From Mucidula mucida (Eukaryota > Basidiomycota > Agaricomycetes > Agaricales > Physalacriaceae): a stretch of 39,325 nucleotides of DNA. This document shows, one piece after another, positions 30,697 to 39,325 of the stretch. The stretch lies in contig JADNYV010000319.1 of the NCBI GenBank assembly GCA_015501055.1, positions 1-39,325 on the forward strand, given 5' to 3'. The first letter of the stretch is position 1. Each line of letters begins with the position of its first letter. Made by a program: the position numbers and the translations under genes. The notes under the pieces were generated by a model that searched no databases, had not been told where the DNA came from, and saw nothing but the letters and a program-made list of their open reading frames with translations.

Positions 30697-33250
30697 TCAA
30701 TCAGTCTTGGCGCCAGTCGCAGGAGACTCCACGTCCGTCTCGCCTTCATCAGCGCGCACACACAACTTCTTGGCACCAACCTCTTTCTCGTCATCCTCGT
30801 CATCGTCCTCCCCATCATCGCGTTCTCGTTTCTGAACACGCTGGGCATGGGAAACAACCTCTTTCTCGTCGACCTCGTCCTCTCCATCATCGCGTTCTCG
30901 TTTCTGAACACGCTGGACAGCCACCTCCTTCAGCGTGTTGGAATCGACCTCTTTCTCCTCGACCTCGTCCTCCCCATCATCGTGTTCTCGTTTCTCAACA
31001 CGCTGGGCAGCCACCTCCGCCGCCGCAAGTTCGAACTCTCTATGCGTGACAGCACTATATCCCACCCCGGCTAACCGGTCATGCATATCCATGAACTGAT
31101 CCCGCAGGAAGATGTAATGCGCAGGAGAAAAGCTCTTCGGATCCCAGCGCGTCATCCCCGCGACACCGACATCGAGTGGGGCCGTTTTTCGACTCTCTCG
31201 TACAAGTCGGCCAGGACGTCAAAGCTCTTCAACCCGGAAACAAGGCTCGCCCCCTCTGGAACGCCGTTGTATAGCTGGGAGATATCCTGAAACGCTGCGT
31301 GGGAGGCAACATCCTTCGTCACCAAGGCGAGCCGTGCAGACGAGTCTTCCTCCTCAAGAAGCTCGTCACGACAATACTGGATTTCGGAGCGGCAGTCCGC
31401 AGAAGCGTCGGGGTCGAGACAATCTGGGATCTTGTTGAAGATGAACCAGATGTAGATCCAGAGCGCAGCCTCCAGGTCGTGCGCAAAGTTGTAGCGGAAG
31501 AACATTTTGGATCGCACAATAGTTGGGACGAAAAGGTGACGTCCACTCTCGTATTCGACGGCCATAAATCCTGGGGTACCCTAAACGCCACGTTGAGATT
31601 GAACAGCGAAAATCAGTTGGACGTGCTTACAGAAACGCCGTTCTCAAGAATGGAGTATTGTAAGGTTGCGCAAATCGAGGTCGGAGATCTTCAGTTGCCG
31701 CCGACCGTCAGCCGCTACATGAACTAAACAATTCCCGAGACTGATGTCGTGGTGTGTATATCCTGCGATGCGCATGTAATCCAAGCCTGGTGGACGTCAG
31801 CTTGAAACAAGTGGAAGAAATGCGTAAGAGATTACCTTGAATGAGCTGGGCCATAGCTAGGGCGAAATCACCGTACTTGGAAATCTCGTCCATGGGTTCG
31901 CATTCCTCTGCGAAGATAATCCTTTGGTGAACCTTCGTCGTGTGACGAGGTGTCGATGGGGGCTGTGGCATACCGCTGACTCCATATGCTGCAGCGTACT
32001 TCATCAAAATCGAACCATTGTCAGGCGCCGGGGCCGTATCATCCCCCGTTGATCTGAACGGCCGCATCTCCTACGATGTGCAGAAAGAATTTCTTCGCCT
32101 CCTCTGCCAACAAACCCGACGTATTCGCAGGACCGTCGCCATCTTCGTCCACTTTCCGGAGCGCATTGAAGATACCGGTCTGGATTTCCAGCTCGCCTTT
32201 GACATCCGCGTAGGCCCAAAAGTCTTTCAGGACCAATGCCTCCCCTATGGGAGCCTTGGTCTCGGCGTGTAGTTCTGTCACCGCCCACACCCGCGGTGCC
32301 TTGCAGATAATATCCATCTGCTGTAATTCGGCGAGAGTTCGTAAGGTCTGATACACCTTGTCGCCAATACGAAATTGATACTGCGTGCGGCCGTTAGCGT
32401 CCTGAACGCGCGTAACAGTCGGATCGTATCCAAGTTCTGCACGAGAAGCAAAGGTCATGAAAATGACGAATCGAATGAAGGGTTCTGGAGTCTGCAAGAA
32501 ATGAGATCCCGCAGCCTGGTTCGTAAGGCAAGCCAACTCACTTTATGATAATCAAACCTTTCAGAAATAGCGATGTGCGATCGCGAGAAGTGCCAAAGCG
32601 TCATCGTCATGCCCTCGATAGTGAAGGCGTTCATGAAACGACGGCATGGATCAGTTTCGATGATGAGGCTAGCCGCAGCGACAATATCAATCTCCGTCTA
32701 TGAAAAGAAGTTCAGTAAAGAACCTGAGAGTCAACGAATAACAAACCTCTGCGCGAAGAGTGTGAAATTTCCGGCATCGACCGACAGAAGTCAAGTCTGC
32801 TAGAGGAGCTTGAGCTCCCTACACCCTGCATTGGCTGATGAGTCGACAAGGACAAACTGGGCGTTGGTCTTGATACTAGACTTGTCCAGATAGTCGCAAC
32901 ACAGAACTCGGCTGGAATCGTATTTCATCCTAGCTGTAGCTTCCCCCAGCTTGCCCTTGCCCTTGTCCCACTCCAGACAGATGTCGTGAATTGTGTCTGC
33001 GATGGCCGGAGCTCGGCGAAGTCATGTCTTCTGACTTGGTACCCATTCTCGTCTTCACCCATCGCCCATTCCTGAAAACCTTTGACTGCTTGAGTTCAAA
33101 AATAACGTGCGCGATGAGGTCGCTGCAGTCCGTTTCAGTGAGTCTCCCGATGGCCAGGTGACAGCCGATAAAGGCATTAGTGCGTAGGACAATGGAATGG
33201 TCAACGGTGCTCCGGTTGAGAACTATTTTATGATCACGGGGAGAGTGCAT
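30697..33250 (-). pseudogene. FunK1-type protein kinase K1 (right copy), frameshifted
   Basis: Exons 33250-32747, 32697-32542, 32491-31836, 31786-31631 and 31580-30697. Exon 2 and the start of exon 3 are intact (LWHFSRSHIAIS, FIRFVIFMTF, LVLKDFW). The catalytic loop again reads HHD. Single-base losses occur in exon 1 (near 32817, 33004 and 33021), exon 4 (near 31652 and 31673) and exon 5 (near 31188). The tail (31155-30697) remains open, with LRDQFMDMHDRLAG, three charged repeat units and the end ATGAKTD. Lesions only partly coincide with those of K1' in the left arm. Confidence 0.8.
30750..31020 (-). repeat. Coding minisatellite in the K1 (right) tail, three units
   Basis: Three imperfect units encode QRVEKREHDDGEDEVEEKEV, QRVQKRERDDGEDEVDEKEV and QRVQKRERDDGEDDDEDDEK. 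The left arm has two units. Confidence 0.75.
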
Positions 33251-34737
33251 GACTGCGGAGAACGCGCGCGTTTGGAGAGGTTGTTGAGGTGTAAAGTTGG
33301 GCGTGTTCGTGATGCTCGTTGAGAACAAAGACGAATAGGTCGTGACCCTGTTAGCACAATGGAATCACGTGTTCCTGCGATTGCTACTTTTGTGGACAGA
33401 ACAATGGCATCTGGACCGACAATAGTGATCGTCGATGCGAGTTTGCAAACGGATAGAAATGCGCGTCCATGCCGCTAAAGATCGTGTATATCCAGACGTT
33501 GTTCGTTCCCCACTGGAAAAGAGTCAATAAAAACCCGGTCTATCATATAATTACGCCACAGACCTGAAGAACAATGGTTCGCCTGTGGCGAAATCGATGG
33601 GTAAATGCACAGTCGTAAGCATACGCAAAGGCTTTGCTGATGGTCGACTCAAACATCATAGACAAAGATGGAACCTGCGTGCTGTTCATGGAAGAAAATC
33701 GAGCTGGCATGAATTTGACCACATCCCAATCAAAACGAACTCGCTGAAAGAGGTACTGCAGCAAGAAATTCGTTAAGAGCCCTCCTGCGCTTGTATCTTG
33801 CCGTCAAGCTTCCTTGAGAAATGCACACTTCGATTCGACAGCATACTGTCAAGTGACCAACTCAAGAGAAGGACGAGGAAGTCAATAATCGCGCGCGCAC
33901 CACCCCAGGAGTCTACTCGTACTTTAGTTGAACGTATTAGAAGCTATGCATACAGACTCAACTGGTAGAGGACCCAATGATGATTTCGAGCGAGATAGGT
34001 CCGTGCCGAGTAATTGATGATGATGATGATGATATACGCCTTTTGGTGAAGCCGAGACGAAACCATTTCGCTATGTGCACAAGCTTTGAAAACCAGTTTG
34101 ATACTGCAACTGCATTCACAGATTGAACTGACACACTTTACAGAAGGTTCTTTGCGCATGTGTCCACGGGTGCGCCGGCCGCCTTCAGCCGGACCAAAGG
34201 GATGTTTCCACTAATCCTTGGGTTCTGTGGAATACGTCGCGTTTTCAACGCGTTGAGACGTGGTTGAAACCTTGGATGTACTAAATATCAGTGCCAAAAG
34301 CATGTCTGAACTGACTTGCCGGTCTCAACATCGATTCCTCGTACAGGTCAGGTTTTTTTTCTCCACACATAGAGTACGGCGTCGGCTGCCTGGCGTTCGA
34401 CGAGGATCCGACTTTGAGTATTCAACAGGTATGGCTTCGATCGGGGACAAGGGCGCGCTGGGCCTTGGTGCCGCGGTTCAATTATTGGCGTCTATGTAGT
34501 ATCCAGTGCTCATAAGGAGATGCAATATTACAGCTGGAGCCGCTGAAGAATTGATATGATGGTACTGGCGCGACTAGTAACGCCCACGTGGATTGCCGAG
34601 CGTATTGATTTGGCCTTGATGTCGTTTTCCTTCTTGCCACTCTCTTACGCCCTATATATCCCGTTGAGACCGCATAGCTCGTCCACTGCAAGCGCCAACT
34701 ATTTGCAAAATCATATGCGTTCTTCTGGCTACACGGC
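33251..34737. promoter_or_regulatory. Divergent region between K1 and B exon-1 copy (right)
   Basis: Copy of 917-2385 in direct orientation. CACGTG sites lie at 33366-33371 and 34585-34590 and the CAACGCGTTG palindrome near 34252. It contains a (TGA)n microsatellite at 34015-34034 absent from the left-arm copies. Confidence 0.5.
34015..34034 (+). repeat. (TGA)n microsatellite
   Basis: About 20 bp of uninterrupted TGA triplets, found only in the right-arm copy of the divergent region. Confidence 0.85.
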
Positions 34738-35092
34738 ATGGCTTCACTATCATATTCCAGCTCGGATTATACCCTTTTCTCCTCATCTTCGAGCCTCAAT
34801 CCGTCGCCTCTGATTACCATGCCAGTCGCGGACCTTTTCCTAGGAAATCCCATCCGGAATCGTTGTCTATTCCCATCCCTGACATGTTGGAAGCCGACGA
34901 CGGGGCATCTACATCTCTCACACCGAGAAAGAGAACGAATGGGACCAAAAGAAAGACCAGCTGCTGTTTCTTGCTGGGATTCTACACGTCGCAGGGTGAA
35001 GCGATGGACGCGTCTTTAGAGGATGATGATTCTGATGATTCCGAAGGGATTGCGATTCAGACGTTGAGGAGATGGAGGTCGCTGGCTGGATG
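34738..35092 (+). pseudogene. Copy of gene B exon 1 (right), frameshifted
   Basis: Mirror of 6407-6766. It starts MASLSYSSSDYTLF and ends at the retained GTACGT donor, but one base is missing near 34868, so the frame shifts about 44 codons in and later exons are absent. Confidence 0.7.
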
Positions 35093-35346
35093 GTACGTTT
35101 TGTTCAGCTTCGCTCTGACCCAATCCACATCAGCGACTACGTGTGGATTGCATCGTTTACCAGTGTCTTGTGCCACTCATGACATCAACGAGACAATGAT
35201 CTACACTTTCAGTTTGGACAAGACCGGCGGTTCATGTTATTCCTACTGCGATGTAATATTCGATGACTGAATGCCTGTCGACGTTTACGCTCAAGCAGGA
35301 CATCAGCACGGCGGCCTGTTTCCCGATGACTGTCACGCCCATAGCG

Positions 35347-35948
35347 CTATGCGACTGCGACGTCTCGTCCCCATCCACCAAACGCCGTCCCTCCTTCACC
35401 TCACGGCGATCGACACCGAAACCGCTCTAGATCTACTGGTCGTCCGTCTCGCCTTCGCCGTCCTAGCTCGCTGACGCCTTGTTTCCGTTACTCGTCCCTT
35501 CGCACTGATGCTGGTTACCATAACATCGCCCCCCAATAACTCACTACAACACATCCCGTGAAACAACAATAGAGACCCGCGGAAGCTCTCAGAGGTTTCT
35601 GCCGTTATTCTGCACGTCCTGTCTTCCGTCTTAGGCAAAGGAGTCTGAAACATTCCTTCCAGATTATTTTCTTTACTACTTGAATGCAGATACTGACAAG
35701 CGTTCTCGAAAGGTGGTAACGTTCCAGTCCAATTTCCCGTTGGATTGAAGTATGTGATGGTGAAGGATGTCTGGGCTGCGTTGCAGATATATGCGCCACA
35801 CATCCTTCGTGGAGCGCAGTGCCCATCAAAGGTGTAACGGGATCACTTAAGACGAGTTGATTTGTTTCTTCATTCGATGTCGATTAACCGAACTGATCAC
35901 ATTCAGCAGATGCTTCGATGAGTTGTGAACGACACCTTCAAGGACTAA
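35347..35948 (+). pseudogene. H' (right): truncated and broken copy of gene H
   Basis: Mirror of 5549-6149 with the same loss of the N-terminal half and promoter, and with in-frame stops in the last exon. It ends NDTFKD-like at 35948. Confidence 0.65.
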
Positions 35949-36497
35949 CGAATTTTGCGAAAACAGTACACTCCTTTATCTTTACTTCTTACTCTCTTCT
36001 TGATATTACACCGACCTCATGATACCAACGATTGTAAATGACCCCAAGTCTTCCTTCGATACGCCGTCTTCCCTTGCACATCGACGATTCCAAACAACAG
36101 ATGACCAGTGATAATAGTAATATACAACGTTAACGTGACGTTTGACGGACACGACGCTCGTGTTTTTCAGTCTATGCTTCAAGCTTGATATGATAACGAC
36201 CTCCGAGTCAGACTCCGAGTCCCATATATTCAGCATATATTCTAATTGTATGTTTCGCAAGTCTTCTTTCAGTATGCAATCTCTCTTCTCTTGTACATGC
36301 AAGAATTCAAAAGGACATAATGACTGATGATTTTTCAGTTTTACGATGACTTCTTTTCAATCGACATTACAACGCCACGCTCTGACTATTTCTAGGGCCC
36401 TCTTATCCTTCCTCAATTTCTGTATACATAAACTATGCCACGTTTTCTCACCCAAGATATTCTGCACATCCCAGTATCAATATCTGTCCATTTCGAC
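35949..36497. other. Intergenic region H' to R (right)
   Basis: Mirror of 5007-5548. Here the 16-bp palindrome is replaced by a near-tandem of GACTCCGAGT units at about 36204-36222. No gene is seen. Confidence 0.4.
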
Positions 36498-37555
36498 TCA
36501 TCCTCCCAATCCCTCCCGTTCAGATTTCTTCTTCGCCTTGGCCGCTGCAACCAAATCCCTTTTCAACTTCCTCCCGTCCTTCCACTCGTACTTCCTCCTC
36601 GGTGCGCCCTCAGGCTTGTTCCGCCTCTTCACCACTCTCACTTCCGGCTCTGGACGTGGCGGGCCTTCAGGCAGATACAGAATTTCATTCAGGATGTCCT
36701 CTTGCTTGGTACGGCGACCATTCGAGGACGTACTTGGAATAGGAACACCTTCGCCTCCATATATCGCCTGAAGCCGGCGCTCCGCCTTCCTCACAGCTCT
36801 AAGAAACACTCATCAGCGCTGTCCAACAAAAACACTCGAGAACGATCGACTGACTCTGGATCCACAAACTCCTGATTCGTCGTCGCACGCAGCACATACC
36901 GCCAATCAATCGGATTCAGCCTATCCTGCAGACTATCCGCGCGCCGAGGTGTGTATCCTGCAATCGTGGCTAAAAGCGATTCGAGAAAGTGCGCCGTGGA
37001 CAGCGTGACGGCGGGAACGCAGTCTTGCTCTTCTTCTTCTTCCTCCTGCTCTTCCGGGTCATCCAATTGGAGCTGAGAAATCATCGCTGCGACCTCGTCC
37101 TGCAGCTCCCACTCCGGTTTGGGCACGTCTTCGAGGAGAAGCGGCCACCGCGCGAAATTCATCATCGTCCGCCGCTTGCGCGGAGATGACGGTGTCGGTG
37201 CGGACAGCTTGCGTTTACGACTGGGAGTAAGAGGCGAGCCAGATACAAGAGGAAGAGAGGAAGAGCTTCTACTCGGGGAGCCGGTGAATTGGGAGCTTGT
37301 TGGCAAGGGTGATGTAGGCGGCGGCAGAGAACTTGTATCGGGCGATGGTGGGCGACTGTACATTGCCTCGTCGTCTTCCGTCTCGCCGTCCCATGAATCT
37401 TTGTCAAATCGAAGCTCCTGTTCATGCCGCAAGAGCTGACCCGTCAAGTCCGACGTCGTCCCAACGCTGAGCGTACGTAGAAGCGCGCTGTACTCTCTAA
37501 TCTCAGAGACGAGACCGGCGGGAATCTTTTGGCGTTTTGCTTTCGTTTTACCCAT
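36498..37555 (-). CDS. Gene R: hypothetical nuclear protein (right copy)
   Basis: Mirror of 3949-5006: exon 1 37555-36855, intron 36799-36854, exon 2 36798-36498; 333 aa, fully open. It differs from the left copy by roughly five residues (for example Glu to Lys near residue 49 and Met to Val near residue 231). The RWPLLLEDVPKPEWELQDEV block and basic clusters are unchanged. The donor and acceptor of the intron are conserved. Confidence 0.75.
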
Positions 37556-38043
37556 CGGTCACTGGTTGGAAGTCATTAGTACAGCGCGCGCGAGCAATGA
37601 GCGTACTGACCTTGATGACGGGCGAGCAGAATCCAAAGATGTGCGAAGTGAAGGGCGTTGGTTTGTATTGAAACCAAAACGTTGGATTCACGCAGATCCA
37701 TTTAAGCTCTCGTTCCTACCGTGCGGATCGTCTCAGCAAGCAATGATATACTCACGGAAAACATAGCGGAAAGTTACGATGTTAAATGGTGGAACATGTG
37801 TCTTCTTCCGAGAAGCTACACATGAGCTGAAGGATCAGCGCTGGGGTAGCGCCCAAAGCCAACTTCAATAGCCGAGATCAGACAGCAAAAGGGAGAAGCG
37901 TCCATATACTTTGCTGCTGACGACGGGAATGAATCCATCGCCTACAAGGACTATTGATTGAATCGCAGTGGTTCCTCCTGCCAACACGCCATTCAAAACA
38001 TCTCGCCCACTATTGACGCGGCAGGACCACTATTGACCTCATC
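37556..38043. other. R-B intergenic region (right)
   Basis: Mirror of 3461-3948, nearly identical. Nothing further is seen. Confidence 0.45.
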
Positions 38044-39118
38044 CTAAACCTCCTTCTGATGAGCGACTTGCAGGATAAAAGTCCCATCACTGTGGTAGTG
38101 TTCGAAATGTAGCTTCGGTTTGTTGCTGATGGGCGAACATGGTCGTTTCCGCTTTCGAAACGGGGAGAAGTTCTGAGGAGCCAGAATGAATTGAATATTT
38201 GCATCCAAGTTCGGGAATTTGTTGGTCGTCGGAGTCCTTGCACACATTGCAGACCGCGCATCATCTAGGTCCTACGCGTATAGTTAATGATATTAAAAGG
38301 TAGGTATAACACTCGTACGAACATCAGTCTTGTCTAGTGAAGGTGTAGGGTCGGCGATCATTATGCCCAGTTGCTCTGATATGTATTGCATAGAGGGTGG
38401 CCTTGGCACATCGTTAGACGTCTTGCTAGCCTACTTTCGCGTTAGACACCGACGATTGAGGGATGGCAGGACATACCCCATTGCTATAACTGTTTCCGAG
38501 GCGCCCAATTGATTTAAATGTATCGGCGGGTCTGTGTCCATCGCCCTAGCCTTGCCCTTGTCTATCCTGTTACGCTTTATGCGCTCCAAATTGATGTCCT
38601 CCTCCGCGAGTTGTTCATCATCACTTTCCTCGTCTGACCGGCGTTCTGTTGGTATAAATGGTCTGCTCCCAGAGGATATTGGAGTGATTGGTCGTCTCAA
38701 CGGTCGCTTGGAGGGAGTTAAGACCTTAAAATTTGATTAGATCATACAGGCGAATCTGCACAAAACGTACCATCCAGCCAGCGACCTCCATCTCCTCGAC
38801 GTCTGAATCGCAATCCTCTTCGGAATGATCAGAATCCATAGCATCCTCTACAGACGCGTCCATCACTTCATCCTGCGACGTATAGAATCCAGCAACAATC
38901 TGACTGGTCTTTCTTTTGGTCCCATTCGTTCTCTTTCTCGGTGTGAGAGATGTAGATGCCCCGTCGTCGGCTTCCAACATGTCAGGGATGGGAATCAGAC
39001 AACGATTCCGGATGGGATTTCCGAGGAAAAGGTCCGCGAGTGGCACGGTAATCAGAGGCGACGGATTGAGGCTCGAAGATGAGGAGAAAAGGGTATAATC
39101 CGAGCTGGAATATGCCAT
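38044..39118 (-). CDS. Gene B: hypothetical low-complexity protein (right copy)
   Basis: Mirror of 2386-3460: exons 39118-38771, 38724-38477, 38425-38323 and 38271-38044, with the same three introns. The exon-1 and exon-4 translations are identical to the left copy, making this the best-conserved stretch of the arms. 308 aa with basic and acidic low-complexity blocks; function unknown. Confidence 0.75.
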
Positions 39119-39325
39119 GCCGTGTAGCCAGAAGAAAGCGATATGATTATGGAAATAGTTGGCGCTTGCAGTGGACGAGCTATGCGGTCTCAACAGGATA
39201 TATAGGGCGTAAGAGATGGCAAGTGAGTGGCAAGAAGGAAAACAACATCAAGGCCAAAATCAATACGCTCGGCAATCCACGTGGGCGTTACTAGTCGCGC
39301 CAATACCATCATATCAATTCTTCAG
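39119..39325. promoter_or_regulatory. Start of divergent region upstream of B (right edge)
   Basis: Mirror of about 2180-2385, with the TATATAT box at 39198-39204 and a CACGTG site at 39278-39283. A further K1 copy is expected just beyond the window. Confidence 0.55.

Larger units (their letters stand above)
32337..35110 (+). repeat. Nested repeat member in right arm
   Basis: Direct copy of 1-2756 and the mirror of 6380-9147. Positions 32337 onward match window positions 1 onward with few differences, including the K1 exon 2/3 region, the intergenic CACGTG sites and the B exon-1 copy. Its inverted partner in the right arm begins at about 38750 and runs off the window. Confidence 0.9.
24973..39325 (-). 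repeat. Right arm of master inverted repeat
   Basis: Mirror copy of the left arm, starting at 24973 (reverse complement CCCCCAG) and continuing past the window end. It lacks the insert of about 1.1 kb found at 16199-17285 and differs from the left arm by scattered substitutions and many one-base indels, which shows it is not simply the same molecule read twice. It carries K2 (minus), H (plus), K1 (minus), the B exon-1 copy (plus), H' (plus), R (minus) and B (minus). Confidence 0.93.

Noticed and set aside
350..33328. Many antisense open frames over kinases, B, R and RPB1
   Set aside because: They mirror coding exons in other frames, lack splice consistency and recognised motifs.
1..39325. 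Whole palindrome as an assembly fold-back artefact
   Set aside because: The arms differ by many substitutions, indels, a 1.1-kb segment and a minisatellite unit, and enclose a unique core. A fold-back of one molecule would be near identical. A haplotype mis-join remains possible and is listed as a test.

Overview
This window is nuclear DNA of a filamentous fungus, most probably an agaricomycete basidiomycete. The evidence is the genes with many 46-64 bp GT..AG introns and CTNAC-like branch sites, the FunK1-type protein kinase genes typical of mushroom-forming fungi, a MYND zinc-finger gene, and an eukaryotic RNA polymerase II large-subunit (RPB1) segment. No bacterial or organellar features were seen.

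The dominant architecture is a very large inverted repeat. The left arm (1-17602) reads inward and is mirrored by the right arm (24973-39325, running off the window). A unique core of about 7.4 kb (17603-24972) lies between them. The gene order of the left arm is: kinase K1 (minus strand, cut by the window edge), gene B and gene R (plus), a damaged copy of gene H (H', minus), a copy of B exon 1 (minus), kinase K1' (plus), a short transposase-like remnant, gene H (minus), kinase K2 (plus). The right arm repeats this in mirror order from K2 outward to B. Each arm also holds a smaller nested palindrome, because the K1/promoter/B-exon-1 block occurs twice in opposite orientation around B-R-H'. H plus kinase forms a module present twice per arm.

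The core holds a decayed multi-exon gene whose ATG sits 2 bp inside the arm boundary, a 5'-truncated but intact-looking C-terminal half of RPB1 with its heptad CTD, and a 5'-truncated MYND-finger gene on the minus strand. The RPB1 CTD is split by phase-1 introns into tiny exons of 9, 3, 78, 30 and 12 nt.

B and R are intact in both arms. The kinase copies carry scattered single-base losses at different places in the two arms: K2-left is intact through its catalytic core but loses its tail frame, while K2-right is broken in exon 1 but has an intact core and tail. H is intact only in the right arm. The region looks like a recently rearranged, possibly subtelomeric, kinase-expansion locus in which arm-to-arm gene conversion is plausible. 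All family assignments and identity statements are by eye; no search or alignment was run.
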